Shown here piece by piece: positions 24,965-36,286 of a DNA stretch of 50,532 nucleotides. Under the pieces are notes generated by a model. The model did not search any database, was not told the DNA's origin, and worked only from the letters and a program-made list of their open reading frames with translations. The stretch is from Alphaproteobacteria bacterium (GTDB taxonomy: Bacteria > Pseudomonadota > Alphaproteobacteria > DSM-16000 > Inquilinaceae). A program made the position numbers and the translations under genes. The stretch is from the NCBI GenBank assembly GCA_028284045.1, contig JANQSN010000023.1:1-50532 (forward strand), given 5' to 3'. The number at the start of each line of letters is the position of its first letter. Positions within the stretch are counted from its first letter, which is position 1.

Positions 24965-26909
24965 CTAGTGGATTGACCGAAACGAAAGGGTCCTGAAGCA
25001 GATTCCCGTCGGTGTCGCCCCGCACGAGGCGGCCCATTGGACGGCACGGGCCATGGCCAGAGCCGCGAGGATGGCTGGAGTTGGAGTTGGAGTTCCCCCG
25101 GTTTGATGGACACACAGCCTCATGACCGAGGCTCCATGGTCGGCTGTCATGCAGCGGAACGGCGCCGGGAACGGCGGCTTGTCCGGAGCCCGCGCGAAGC
25201 ATTCTCCGACAAGGGGCCCCCGGTAGCGGGGACACGCGACTTGTTTGCGGGCTGCTTGGCGCCGCCCGCCATGCGCGCGCGCGGCGTCGGCTCGACGTCG
25301 GGCGCGAGCGAGAGCTTGGTGAGCCGCTCCACGGCACGCAACTTGTCGCGTTCCTCTTCGGAGCAGAGCGCAATAGCAATGCCGTCAGTGCCGTTGCGGC
25401 CGGTCCGGCCGATCCGGTGGACATAGGCCTCCGGTTCATCGGGCATCTCGTACTGGATGACATGGCTGATGCCCGGCACGTCGATCCCGCGGGCGGCGAT
25501 GTCGGAGGCAACGAGCACCCGAAGCTTGCCGCCACGGAACGCAGTGAGCACCCGCTGGCGCGCGTTCTGGCTTTTGTCGCCGTGTATCGCACCGGCGGCA
25601 ATCCCGTCCTTGGCGAGGTTCTCCGTCACCCGGTCCGCCCCGCGCTTGGTGCGCGTGAAGACAATGCAGCGATCCAAATCGGGCTGCGACAGGATCTCGG
25701 CGAGCCGCTCGCGCTTGTCCTTTTTCGCGATCAGCTCGACGCACTGCTCGATCCGTGGCGCCGTCTGGCCCGAGCGGGCGACTTCCACGCGCACGGGATC
25801 GTTTAGAAGCGCCGCTGCGAGCGTCGACACGCTCTCCGGCATGGTGGCGGAGAAGAGTGCCGTGCGCCGGCGCGGATGAAGGGAACGGGCGATCGCCAGG
25901 ACTTGTCTTGAAAAGCCCATGTCCAGCATCCGGTCAGCTTCGTCGAGGATCAGCGTCCGTGTCTCGTCGAGCCTGACATGACCCGACTGCATCAGGTCGG
26001 TCAGCCGTCCCGGCGTCGCGATCAGGATGTCGACGCCGCGCGCGAGCGCACGGATCTGACCCGGCCGCGACATGCCGCCGAGGACGAGAAGGGTCGAGAC
26101 CCCGGTCGTGCCGCGAAGGCGGCGCGCGGCGTCCTCGATCTGCACAGCCAGTTCACGGGTCGGAACGAGGATCAGGCAGCGTGCCGTTTTGGCCCGGGCC
26201 CGGCCGCCATTGCCGGCTAGATCCTGAAGGACCGGCAGCACGAAAGCCGCGGTCTTGCCGCTGCCAGTCTCGGCGAGTGCGAGAATATCCCGCCCCTCGA
26301 TCTGCGGACCTATGGAATTGGCCTGAATGGGCGATGGTTGGTGAAATCCGGCGCGCTTCAGCGCGTCACGCAAGGGATCGATGAGCCCGAGGCTCATCCA
26401 AGTATCGATTGTCAAAGTGTTCTTTCCGCCAAAGGGCAATCAGTGCTAGGTCGGCGCATGCGACCTGCGGCAGTTCTGTCCGCACCAGGCGCAACTGGCG
26501 ATGACGTGGATGTGGTGCGACGCTACGGGTCGGGCCGTTAGGGTCCCTCAACCACCTGCGCAGTCGCGTAGTCGTCTCGAACTGGACGGCAGCAACGACA
26601 TGGCGCAGTGCGGCATGAAATGCAAGGCTCATGCAACCGGACGCCACCGCGATCCTTTTGACCGGCGGCCACTCCTTGGGCGCAAGGGACGGCTTTCGAT
26701 CGGTTCGAGCCATCGAGCGCATCGCGCCGCATGCCAGCTTTGGGCTCAAACCGGTCGCCGCCTGCGTAGACGCGACTGCCCGACTCGGGTCACGAGATGG
26801 CCAACGTCGTCGCAGCGACCATGTCGGCTTAGCGCTGCATTGCTGACGCCGGCTCCGCGCCTGGCAGTGCCTGAGGTTCGGGTACCAAGCGTTGGAGTTA
26901 AACCACTAG
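24965..26909. mobile_element. Inserted segment carrying a helicase gene, bounded by imperfect inverted repeats
   Basis: The 1.9 kb between ribD and ribE begins CTAGTGGATTGACCGAAACG (24965-24984). The reverse complement of its right end (26909-26890) reads CTAGTGGTTTAACTCCAACG, and 15 of 20 positions agree. CTAG at both ends could be a 4-bp target duplication of the kind made by IS5-group elements. No transposase is recognised inside. A 61-codon - strand ORF (25150 to 24965) overlaps the helicase stop by ATGA and ends in the left repeat; its status is unclear. A TTGGAG triplication lies near 25080. Confidence 0.4.
25147..26397 (-). CDS. DEAD-box RNA helicase (RhlE-like)
   Basis: The 416-residue protein shows the Q motif (GFHQPSPIQ), motif I (AETGSGKT), motif Ia (VPTRELAVQI), motif II (DEAD), motif III (SAT), IV (CIVFTRT), V (ASDIAARGIDVPG) and VI (HRIGRTGRNG). 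A basic tail follows (GLRTSRRSRRRSAA). It should unwind short RNA duplexes, for example in ribosome assembly or mRNA turnover. ATG 26397 is used, but an upstream TTG (near 26412 or 26439) would keep the common residues before it. It reads against the rib genes inside a probable insertion. Confidence 0.93.
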   Translation of the reverse strand: MSLGLIDPLRDALKRAGFHQPSPIQANSIGPQIEGRDILALAETGSGKTAAFVLPVLQDLAGNGGRARAKTARCLILVPTRELAVQIEDAARRLRGTTGVSTLLVLGGMSRPGQIRALARGVDILIATPGRLTDLMQSGHVRLDETRTLILDEADRMLDMGFSRQVLAIARSLHPRRRTALFSATMPESVSTLAAALLNDPVRVEVARSGQTAPRIEQCVELIAKKDKRERLAEILSQPDLDRCIVFTRTKRGADRVTENLAKDGIAAGAIHGDKSQNARQRVLTAFRGGKLRVLVASDIAARGIDVPGISHVIQYEMPDEPEAYVHRIGRTGRNGTDGIAIALCSEEERDKLRAVERLTKLSLAPDVEPTPRARMAGGAKQPANKSRVPATGGPLSENASRGLRTSRRSRRRSAA

Positions 26910-27002
26910 TTTCAGTCCGGCAGACTGTTGAAGCCCTGCCCCTCGATGGGGGAGGGAAGTTCTGATTGTCGATTGGTCCTAAACCAGTCAGGGAGTGCAG
27001 CG
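26440..27002. other. Gene-free stretch before ribE
   Basis: No convincing coding region is seen. The open frames on both strands have no family motifs. The conserved FMN (RFN) riboswitch motifs are not recognisable, although a riboflavin gene follows. The right end of the inserted segment (26890-26909) lies here, and GGGAG for ribE sits at 26991-26995. Confidence 0.6.
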
Positions 27003-27623
27003 GTGTTCACCGGCATCGTTTCGGCCATCGGCAGAGTCGACCGCATCGAGGCGGGCGACGGCCATCGTCTCGACATCGCCACCGGATGGCCGGCGGAGAC
27101 GGTGGCGCTGGGCGCCTCGGTCGCCCATAGCGGCGTGTGCCTGACCGTGACCGACGCCTGGGACGGCGGCCACCGGGTCGCCGCCTCGCCGGAGACGCTG
27201 GCGCGGACCACGCTCGGCGGTCTCGCTGTCGGCAGCCGGGTCAATCTGGAGCGCTCGCTGACGCTCGGGGACGAGCTGGGCGGCCATCTCGTCTTCGGCC
27301 ATGTCGACGGGCTTGGCCAAGTCGACACCGTGTCGGCGGAGGCCGACAGCCATCGGCTGCGCTTCCGCGCGCCGGCCGATCTGATGGCGCTGATCGCGGT
27401 CAAGGGGTCGATCGCCGTCGACGGTGTGTCGCTGACCGTCAATGCCCTGTGGTCGGATGGTTTCGAGGTGACGATCATCCCGCATACCTGGACCGCGACC
27501 ACCTTGGGCGCGCTCGCCCCGGGCGATCCGGTCAATCTGGAAGCCGACATGCTGGCCCGCTATGTCGCCCGTCAACTCGCCGCGGCCGGCGGCCTGGCCC
27601 ATCTGCAGCAGGACAACCGATGA
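27003..27623 (+). CDS. ribE: Riboflavin synthase, alpha subunit
   Basis: The 206-residue protein has two lumazine-binding repeats, the first opening VFTGIVSAIGRV and the second GHLVFGHVDGLGQV. It dismutates two 6,7-dimethyl-8-ribityllumazine molecules to riboflavin. The start is the GTG of the canonical FTGIV motif with GGGAG 7 nt upstream. The longer upstream frame is rejected. Its stop overlaps the ribH start by ATGA, so the two are coupled. Confidence 0.96.
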   Translation: MFTGIVSAIGRVDRIEAGDGHRLDIATGWPAETVALGASVAHSGVCLTVTDAWDGGHRVAASPETLARTTLGGLAVGSRVNLERSLTLGDELGGHLVFGHVDGLGQVDTVSAEADSHRLRFRAPADLMALIAVKGSIAVDGVSLTVNALWSDGFEVTIIPHTWTATTLGALAPGDPVNLEADMLARYVARQLAAAGGLAHLQQDNR

Positions 27624-28075
27624 CCGAAGACGACCGATTGCGGGTGCTGATCGTGGAAGCCCGCTTCTACGAAGGCATCGCCGATGCCCTGACGGCCGGC
27701 GCCACGGCGGCGCTCGACGAGGCCGGCGTCGCCTATGAGCGGGTGGCCGTGCCCGGCGCCTTCGAGATCCCGGCCGCGATCGCCCTGGCCTGGCGGGCGG
27801 GGGCGGGCTTCGACGGGGCGGTGGCGCTGGGCTGCGTCATCCGCGGGGAGACGACCCACTACGACTATGTCTGCGGGGAGAGCGCACGCGCCCTGCAGAA
27901 CCTGGCGGTCGACGAGGGCGTGCCGATCGGCTATGGCATCCTGACCTGCGAGACCGGCGCGCAGGCGCACACCCGCGCCGATCCGGCCCAGAAGGACAAG
28001 GGCGGGGAGGCGGCGCGCGCCTGCCTTGAGATGATCGCGCTTCGCCGCCGGTTCGCCGGGCCCGCGCCGGTCTGA
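27620..28075 (+). CDS. ribH: 6,7-Dimethyl-8-ribityllumazine synthase
   Basis: The 151-residue protein has VPGAFEIPAAI, the loop ALGCVIRGETTHYDYVC with the proton-transfer H80, and PIGYGILT. It supplies the substrate for riboflavin synthase. In most alphaproteobacterial versions of this block ribBA lies between ribE and ribH. Here the two genes overlap directly and ribBA is not in the window. Confidence 0.97.
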   Translation: MTEDDRLRVLIVEARFYEGIADALTAGATAALDEAGVAYERVAVPGAFEIPAAIALAWRAGAGFDGAVALGCVIRGETTHYDYVCGESARALQNLAVDEGVPIGYGILTCETGAQAHTRADPAQKDKGGEAARACLEMIALRRRFAGPAPV

Positions 28076-28107
28076 GATTGCCGCCACCGTTGCCCGGGAC
28101 CCCGTCC

Positions 28108-28668
28108 ATGATTGCCGCCGACCGACCCACCGATCCAGACGGGGCCGACCCGGACGGGACCACCGCACCGCGCCGCGGTGGACCACCGCCGACGGCCCGG
28201 CGCTCGGCGGCGCGGCTGGCGGCGGTGCAGGCGCTCTATCAGCTCTCCCTCAATGCCGGACCGGTCAATCAGGTGATCGGCGAGTTCCGCGCCCACCGCC
28301 TCGGCCGCACCCTGGACGGGGACGACTATGTGGAGGCCGATCCCGACCTCTTCGCCCAGGTCGTCGCCGGGGTCTCGGCGCGCAAGGCGGAGATCGCCCG
28401 CCTGTTCGCCGACGCACGCGACGGGGACCGGCCGATCGACCGGATCGAACCGCTTCTGCGGGTCCTGATGGAGGCCGGCATCTGGGAGCTGGCCGCCCAT
28501 CCGGCCGCACCGGCGCGCGTCGTGCTCGGCGACTATGTCGATCTGGCGCACGCCTTCTTCGACGGACCGGAACCGGGCATGGTCAACGCGGTGCTCGATC
28601 GGGTCGCCCGTCGCGTGCGGGCCGACGAGATGGCCGGCACTGGGCCCGCCGGTCTGCCGAGCGACTGA
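28108..28668 (+). CDS. nusB: Transcription antitermination factor NusB
   Basis: The 186-residue protein has the NusB helical core (RRSAARLAAVQALYQLSL, DRPIDRIEPLLRVLMEAGIWEL, VVLGDYVDLAHAFFDGPEPGMVNAVLDRVAR). It works with NusE on rRNA antitermination. A Pro- and Asp-rich leader of about 25 residues precedes the core. The ATG at 28108 is preferred to an upstream TTG. It is followed closely by thiL. Confidence 0.94.
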   Translation: MIAADRPTDPDGADPDGTTAPRRGGPPPTARRSAARLAAVQALYQLSLNAGPVNQVIGEFRAHRLGRTLDGDDYVEADPDLFAQVVAGVSARKAEIARLFADARDGDRPIDRIEPLLRVLMEAGIWELAAHPAAPARVVLGDYVDLAHAFFDGPEPGMVNAVLDRVARRVRADEMAGTGPAGLPSD

Positions 28669-28682
28669 AAACCTCTACCGAT

Positions 28683-29693
28683 ATGCAAGAAAAGGCGTCC
28701 AATTCCCCGAAACGGGGGGAGTTTGCCCGCATCGATACCTATCTGCGCCCGCTCGCCGACGGTCTGCCGGGGGCTTTGGGGCTGGCGGACGATGCCGGCT
28801 GGCTGGACATCGCGGCGGACCGCCGGCTGGTGGTCACCACCGACGCCATGGTCGAAGGCGTGCACTACCTGCCCGGCGAGCCGCCGGACCGGCTGGCGCA
28901 GAAGCTGCTGAGGGTCAATCTCTCCGATCTTGCGGCCATGGCGGCGGTGCCGCTGGCCTATGTGCTGACCTTGGCGCTGCCGGCGGGCTGGAGCGACGCC
29001 GACATGGCCGCACTGGCGCAGGGGCTGGAGGCCGACCAGCGGACTTATGGGCTCGCCCTTCTCGGCGGCGACAGCGTGTCGACGGCGGGGCCGGCGGTCT
29101 TGTCGGTGACCGCCTTCGGCACCGTCGCCCCGGCCCGCCTGCTGACCCGCAGCGGGGCGGCGCCGGGCGACCGGGTCTGCGTCAGCGGCACCTTGGGCGA
29201 CGGGGCACTGGGCCTGGTGGCCGCCCGCGACGGCATTGCCGGCCTCGACGCCGCCGCGGCGGACGCCCTGGCGCAGCGCTACCACCGGCCGACGCCCCGG
29301 GTCGAGCTGGGCCAGCGGCTGGCCGGCATCGCGTCGGCCTGCGCGGACCTGTCGGACGGGTTGGTCGGCGATCTCGGCCATATCTGCGCGGCGTCCGGCG
29401 TCGCGGCACGGCTGGCGGCGGCCCGCCTGCCGCTCTCCGCCCCGGCGCGCGCGGCGATCGCCTGCGACCCGGCGTTGCGCGCCCGGGCGTTCAGCGGCGG
29501 CGACGACTACGAGCTTGTCTTCACCGTGCCGCCGGAGCGGGTGACCGCCGCGACCGCCGTCGGCCGGCTGTCCGGCGTGGGCGTGACGGAGATCGGCGAG
29601 ATCCGGCCCGCGGACGGCGCGGGTCCGGCGGTGATCATGGCGGAGCCCGACGGCACGCTGCTCACCGGCCTGTCGGGCTGGCAACACGTCTGA
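28683..29693 (+). CDS. thiL: Thiamine-monophosphate kinase
   Basis: The 336-residue protein phosphorylates thiamine monophosphate to thiamine diphosphate. The ATP- and Mg-binding motifs are visible: LADDAGWLD, TTDAMVEGVHYLP, NLSDLAAMAAVPL, LLGGDSVST and SGGDDYELVFTVP. The gene is 14 bp after nusB, the common order in this class. Confidence 0.95.
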   Translation: MQEKASNSPKRGEFARIDTYLRPLADGLPGALGLADDAGWLDIAADRRLVVTTDAMVEGVHYLPGEPPDRLAQKLLRVNLSDLAAMAAVPLAYVLTLALPAGWSDADMAALAQGLEADQRTYGLALLGGDSVSTAGPAVLSVTAFGTVAPARLLTRSGAAPGDRVCVSGTLGDGALGLVAARDGIAGLDAAAADALAQRYHRPTPRVELGQRLAGIASACADLSDGLVGDLGHICAASGVAARLAAARLPLSAPARAAIACDPALRARAFSGGDDYELVFTVPPERVTAATAVGRLSGVGVTEIGEIRPADGAGPAVIMAEPDGTLLTGLSGWQHV

Positions 29694-29824
29694 GGACGCG
29701 AATTACCTGCCGTTTACCCGCCGTTCACGCGGCGCCGCCAGACTGAAGCCGGTGCCAACCGGATCGGATCGCGGCCGGGCCCGATCGATCGAGGCCGGGC
29801 GCGCCGCGGCGGCAGTGACGGACG

Positions 29825-30298
29825 ATGAAGAAGATCCTGGTGATCGTGGGCGTGTTGCTGTTGCTCGGCGGGGGCGGGGCGGCTGCCTGGTTCTTCTATC
29901 TGAAGGACATGCTGGCGGGCGAGGATGCCGAGGGCGAGGCGCTCGAAGAGGAGCTTCCCGAAGAACCCGCCGGCCCGCCGGTCTATGTCGAATTCAACCC
30001 GATGCAGGTGCCGTTGCTCAGCGAGCGCGGCGTGGAGCAGATGATCACGCTGGTGATCGCCCTGCAGGTGCGCGACAACGGCGTCGGAGACGAGGTGATC
30101 GAGCTGGCCCCGCGGCTGAACGACGCCTATCTGCTGGAGCTCTATGGATCGCTGGAGCAGGGGGAAGTCATGCTGGAGAACGGCATGATCGACCTGTCGG
30201 CGGTCAAGCGGAAGCTCCTGGAAGCCTCCACCGAGGTGCTGGGCGACGGGATGATCGACGACATCCTGGTCCAGATGGTCAGCCAGCGCCGCGGCTGA
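29825..30298 (+). CDS. fliL: FliL-like membrane protein
   Basis: The 157-residue protein has one N-terminal membrane helix (ILVIVGVLLLLGGGGAAAWFFY), an acidic linker (about 33-50) and a periplasmic FliL-type domain. FliL proteins sit at the flagellar stator. No other flagellar gene is near, and in this gene neighbourhood FliL-like proteins occur next to hppA, so a flagellar role here is not certain. Confidence 0.8.
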   Translation: MKKILVIVGVLLLLGGGGAAAWFFYLKDMLAGEDAEGEALEEELPEEPAGPPVYVEFNPMQVPLLSERGVEQMITLVIALQVRDNGVGDEVIELAPRLNDAYLLELYGSLEQGEVMLENGMIDLSAVKRKLLEASTEVLGDGMIDDILVQMVSQRRG

Positions 30299-30505
30299 CC
30301 TGCCCGCGGCGGCCGCCCGGCCGTCCCCGATTTTTCGTAAACGAGGACGACGCATCCGGCCCGGTCGCGGTTGCCTCCGGCCGCGCCGCCGTGGCATGTT
30401 CGCGCCGCGCGTGGGTCCGACGCGACAATTTGCACTGATTAGCGGATCGGATGACGGCCGCCGCACGCGCGCGGCGCCGGCCGGTCCATCTTGGGGAGAT
30501 GGCGC

Positions 30506-32632
<2,127 letters not shown>

Positions 32633-32641
32633 GACGGGGCA

Positions 32642-32662
32642 GGGGCCGGCCTCGCCGGCCCC
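32642..32662 (+). terminator. Hairpin after hppA
   Basis: GGGGCCGGC-CTC-GCCGGCCCC forms a perfect 9-bp stem 10 bp after the hppA stop, extended by outer GGAC/GTCC. There is no T tract, so termination may be partial or Rho-aided. Confidence 0.5.
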
Positions 32663-32693
32663 GTCCACCGGCAGATCCAAGGAGGAAGGTGTG

Positions 32694-33662
32694 ATGGCAT
32701 CACCGGTCGTGGTGGTGACGAGACGGTTGCCGGCGGCGGTCGAGGCCCGGTTGGAGCGGGATTACCGGCCGGTCCTCAACCCCGCCGACACGCTCTATGA
32801 TCCGGCCAGCCTGCCGGGCCGCTGTGCGGAGGCGGGGGCGGCCGCACTGCTGTGCTGCCCGACCGACGCGGTGTCGGCCGAGGTTGTCGCGGCCCTGCCG
32901 ACCAGTGTGAAGGCGATCGCGACCTTTTCCGTCGGCTATGACCATATCGACGTTGCAGCGGCGAAGGCGCGCGGCATCGTGGTCACCCACACGCCGGACG
33001 TGCTGACCGACGCCACCGCCGACTGCGCCATGCTGTTGCTGCTGGCCGCGGCGCGGGGCGCCTATTCGGCGGAGAAGCTTTTGCGCACCGGCGGGTGGAC
33101 CGCCTGGGCGCCGACCGGCCAGATCGGCGTGCAGATGACCGGCAAGCGCCTCGGCATCTACGGCATGGGCCGGATCGGCCGCGCCGTCGCCCAGCGCGCA
33201 CGCGGCTTCGACATGCAGATCCACTATCACGATGTCGGCCGGCTGCCGGAATCGGTGGAGCAGGGCGCGGTCTATCACGAGACGGCGGAAGAACTGCTGG
33301 GGGTTTCGGACTTCCTCAGCCTGCATTGCCCGCTGACCGCCCAGACCCGGCATTTCCTCGACGCAAGGCGGATCGCGCTGCTGCCGGACGGCGCGGTGGT
33401 GGTCAACAGCGCGCGTGGGCCGATCGTCGACGACGCCGCGCTGATCGCGGCGCTGCGCTCCGGCAAGCTGGCGGCGGCCGGCCTCGACGTCTTCGAGGGG
33501 GAGCCGCGGTTCCACCCCGACTACCTGACCTTGGACAACGCCATCCTCTTCCCCCATATCGGCAGCGCCACCGCAGAGACGCGCGATGCCATGGGCTTCA
33601 TGGCGCTCGACAATCTCGACGCGGTGCTGGCGGGCCGCGAACCGCCGAACCGCGTCGCCTGA
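32694..33662 (+). CDS. D-2-hydroxyacid dehydrogenase (glyoxylate/hydroxypyruvate reductase type)
   Basis: The protein of about 322 residues has the NAD(P) fold motif LGIYGMGRIGRAVAQRARGF. The catalytic Arg is in VVNSARGPIVDD, the Glu in LDVFEGEP and the His in LFPHIGSAT. It reduces 2-oxoacids such as glyoxylate or hydroxypyruvate. GGAGG at 32681-32685 serves ATG 32694 or an adjacent GTG at 32691. It may form a transcript with the oxidoreductases that follow. Confidence 0.92.
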   Translation: MASPVVVVTRRLPAAVEARLERDYRPVLNPADTLYDPASLPGRCAEAGAAALLCCPTDAVSAEVVAALPTSVKAIATFSVGYDHIDVAAAKARGIVVTHTPDVLTDATADCAMLLLLAAARGAYSAEKLLRTGGWTAWAPTGQIGVQMTGKRLGIYGMGRIGRAVAQRARGFDMQIHYHDVGRLPESVEQGAVYHETAEELLGVSDFLSLHCPLTAQTRHFLDARRIALLPDGAVVVNSARGPIVDDAALIAALRSGKLAAAGLDVFEGEPRFHPDYLTLDNAILFPHIGSATAETRDAMGFMALDNLDAVLAGREPPNRVA

Positions 33663-33696
33663 TCCGGCCCACAACTGCGATGACAGGTCCGGCGCG

Positions 33697-34719
33697 ATGA
33701 TAAGTCCGGCCGACGCCGCCATACCCAGCGAGATGACCTATATCCGCATCGCCGAACCAGGCGCGGCGGAGGTGCTGACGCCCGACCGGATGGCCGTGCC
33801 GTCGCCGGGTGCCGGCGAGGTGCTGGTCCGCGTCGCCGCCGCCGGGGTCAACCGGCCCGACGTCCTGCAGCGCCAGGGCAGCTATCCGCCGCCGCCGGGG
33901 GCAACGGATGTGCCGGGACTGGAGATCGGCGGAACCATCGTCGCCGTGGGCGACGGTGTCGACCCGGCGCGGGCCGGCGAGACCGTCTGCGCCCTCGTCC
34001 AGTGCGGTGGCTACGCCGAGTACTGCCTCGCCGCCGACCCGCTGGCGCTGCCGGTGCCGCGCGGCCTGTCGGTGCTGGAGGGCGCGGCCCTGCCGGAGAC
34101 GCTGTTCACCGTCTGGACCAATGTGGTGGACCGTGGCGGCCTGCAACCGGGTGACACGTTCCTGGTGCATGGCGGCTCGTCCGGCATCGGCACCATCGCC
34201 ATCCAGCTCGCCAAGGCGCTGGGCGCGCAGGTCGTGACCACCGTCGGCAATGCCGAGAAGGCCGAGGCCTGCCGAGCACTGGGCGCCGACCGCGTCGTCC
34301 TCTACCATGACGAGGACTTCGTCAACGTGGTCAAGAACCTGACCGACGGCCGCGGCGCCGACGTCATTCTCGACATGGTCGGTGGCGGCTACGTCCAGCG
34401 CGACATCGCCGCGGTGGCGCCGGAGGGGCGGATCATCCAGATCGCCTTCCTGGAAGGGCCGAAGGTCACGGTCAACTTGGCGCCGTTGATGATCAAGCGG
34501 GCCTGGCTGACCGGCTCGACGCTCCGCCCGCGCAGCGTCGCCGACAAGGCCGCCATCGCCGCCGCGCTCAGCGAGACCGTCTGGCCGATGATCGAGGACG
34601 GGCGGGTACGCCCGCTGATCCACACGACCCTGCCGCTGGAGCAGGCGGCCGAGGCGCATCGGCGCATGGAAGAAAGCGCCCATATCGGCAAGATCATGCT
34701 GATCACGGCCGCGGCCTGA
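33697..34719 (+). CDS. NAD(P)H quinone oxidoreductase, PIG3 family
   Basis: The 340-residue zinc-independent medium-chain dehydrogenase has VLVRVAAAGVNRPDVLQRQG, PGLEIGGTIVAVG, ALPETLFTVWTNV and the nucleotide motif VHGGSSGIGTIAIQLAKALGA. The PIG3 branch reduces quinones with NADPH. Start at MISPADAAIPSEM; the internal ATG at 33733 (MTYIRIAEPG) is also possible. Confidence 0.93.
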   Translation: MISPADAAIPSEMTYIRIAEPGAAEVLTPDRMAVPSPGAGEVLVRVAAAGVNRPDVLQRQGSYPPPPGATDVPGLEIGGTIVAVGDGVDPARAGETVCALVQCGGYAEYCLAADPLALPVPRGLSVLEGAALPETLFTVWTNVVDRGGLQPGDTFLVHGGSSGIGTIAIQLAKALGAQVVTTVGNAEKAEACRALGADRVVLYHDEDFVNVVKNLTDGRGADVILDMVGGGYVQRDIAAVAPEGRIIQIAFLEGPKVTVNLAPLMIKRAWLTGSTLRPRSVADKAAIAAALSETVWPMIEDGRVRPLIHTTLPLEQAAEAHRRMEESAHIGKIMLITAAA

Positions 34720-34758
34720 CCGCGCGGCGGCCGCCCCGTGTCAGGACGAAAGGCGCGC

Positions 34759-36237
34759 ATGGGCGATCCACCGACGCTGTCCGATGGACCGGCCGACCGA
34801 CCCGGCGAGGATGCCGCGGACCGGCTGGTTGAGCGGCTGGCCGCGGTGGTCGGCCCGCGCGGGCTGGTCACCGATCCCGACCGGTTGGCGCCGCATTGCG
34901 TAGACTGGCGACGGCTCTACCAAGGCCACCCGTTGGCCTTGGTGCGCCCGGCCGATGTCGACCAGGTGGCGGCGGTGGTGCGCCTCTGTCGGGCGGCCGG
35001 CACCGCCATCGTGCCCCAGGGCGGCAATACCGGCATGGCCGGCGGCGCGATCCCCGACGAGAGCGGCCGCCAGGTGATCGTCAATCTCGCCCGGATGAAC
35101 CGCATCCGCGAGATCGACGCCGCCGGGCACACCATGACGGTGGAGGCCGGCGCCATCCTGTCGGAGATCCAGGACGCCGCCGACGCCGCCGGATTTCTCT
35201 TCCCGCTGAGCCTGGGTTCTCAGGGAAGCTGCCAGATCGGCGGCAATCTGGCGACCAATGCCGGCGGCAATGCCGTGCTGCGCTATGGCAATGCCCGCGA
35301 CCTCGCCCTGGGGCTGGAGGTCGTGCTGGCCGATGGGCGGATCTGGCGGCGGCTGAGCGGGTTACGCAAGGACAATACCGGCTACGACCTGAAGCACCTG
35401 TTCATCGGGTCGGAGGGCACGCTGGGCCTGATCACCGCGGCAGTGCTGAAGCTCTTCCCGCGCTGGGCGCAAACCGAAACGGCGCTGTTGGCCTTCGACG
35501 ACATCGACGCCGTCTTGCGGTTCTTCATCGCCGCCCGCCGCCGCACCGGCGATACCCTGGTGGCGTTCGAGCTGATCGACCGGCCGTGCATCGACTTCGT
35601 CCTGACGCATATCGCGGGCACCAGCGATCCGCTGGACGAAGCCTATCCCTGGTACGTGTTGGTCCAGGCCGCCAGCAGCGATCCGGCGGCCGGCCTGCGC
35701 GAGGCCTTGGACTCGCTGCTCGCCGACGCCATGGCGGACGGCACGCTGGTGGACGGCGTGTTGGCGGCGAGCGAGGATCAGGCGCGCCGCTTGTGGTTCC
35801 TGCGCGAGTCGATCACCGAATCGCAGCGCCTGCAGGGCGCCAGCGTCAAGCACGACATCTCGGTGCGGATCAGCCGGATCGGCGACTTCATTGCCGAGGC
35901 GACCCGGCGCGTGCTCGAGGAGGAACCGGGCGACCGCGTCGTCGTCTTCGGCCATGTCGGCGACGGCAATCTGCATTTCAATGTCTGTCAGCCGCCCGGC
36001 ACGGATCCCGCGGCATTTCTCGCCCGTTGCCCGGCGATCAGCCGGATCGTCTACGAGACGGTCGCCGACTTCGCCGGCAGCATCAGCGCCGAACACGGCA
36101 TCGGCCGGCTGAAGCGCGCCGATCTCGCCCGCCACTTGCCCGCGGGCGACCTAGAGCTGATGCTCTCGCTGAAACGGGCGCTCGACCCGGAAGGCTTGAT
36201 GAACCCCGGCGTTCTCTTCGACGACCCGGAGCCCTGA
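34759..36237 (+). CDS. FAD-linked 2-hydroxyacid dehydrogenase (GlcD/D2HGDH-like)
   Basis: The 492-residue protein has the PCMH-type FAD domain (IVPQGGNTGMAGGAIPD, LGSQGSCQIGGNLATNAGGN, GLRKDNTGYDLKHLFIGSEGTLGLIT). The C-terminal FAD-oxidase domain has GHVGDGNLHFNV and EHGIGRLK. It oxidises D-2-hydroxyacids (2-hydroxyglutarate, glycolate or lactate), passing electrons to a quinone or flavoprotein. AAAGG lies 6 nt before the chosen ATG. Neighbouring reductase genes suggest 2-hydroxyacid metabolism. Confidence 0.92.
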   Translation: MGDPPTLSDGPADRPGEDAADRLVERLAAVVGPRGLVTDPDRLAPHCVDWRRLYQGHPLALVRPADVDQVAAVVRLCRAAGTAIVPQGGNTGMAGGAIPDESGRQVIVNLARMNRIREIDAAGHTMTVEAGAILSEIQDAADAAGFLFPLSLGSQGSCQIGGNLATNAGGNAVLRYGNARDLALGLEVVLADGRIWRRLSGLRKDNTGYDLKHLFIGSEGTLGLITAAVLKLFPRWAQTETALLAFDDIDAVLRFFIAARRRTGDTLVAFELIDRPCIDFVLTHIAGTSDPLDEAYPWYVLVQAASSDPAAGLREALDSLLADAMADGTLVDGVLAASEDQARRLWFLRESITESQRLQGASVKHDISVRISRIGDFIAEATRRVLEEEPGDRVVVFGHVGDGNLHFNVCQPPGTDPAAFLARCPAISRIVYETVADFAGSISAEHGIGRLKRADLARHLPAGDLELMLSLKRALDPEGLMNPGVLFDDPEP

Positions 36238-36286
36238 GCGCCTCCGCCAGCCAACGCCAAACCCCGAGCAAGGAGAGACCCCAGGA

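Noticed and set aside
24965..25150. 61-codon ORF coupled to the helicase stop
   Set aside because: The ATGA overlap is suggestive, but no family is recognised and it ends within the terminal repeat. It is mentioned under the inserted segment rather than called as a gene.
24962..27002. FMN (RFN) riboswitch upstream of ribE
   Set aside because: None of the conserved RFN stem motifs is recognisable in this stretch; the hairpins seen are unrelated.
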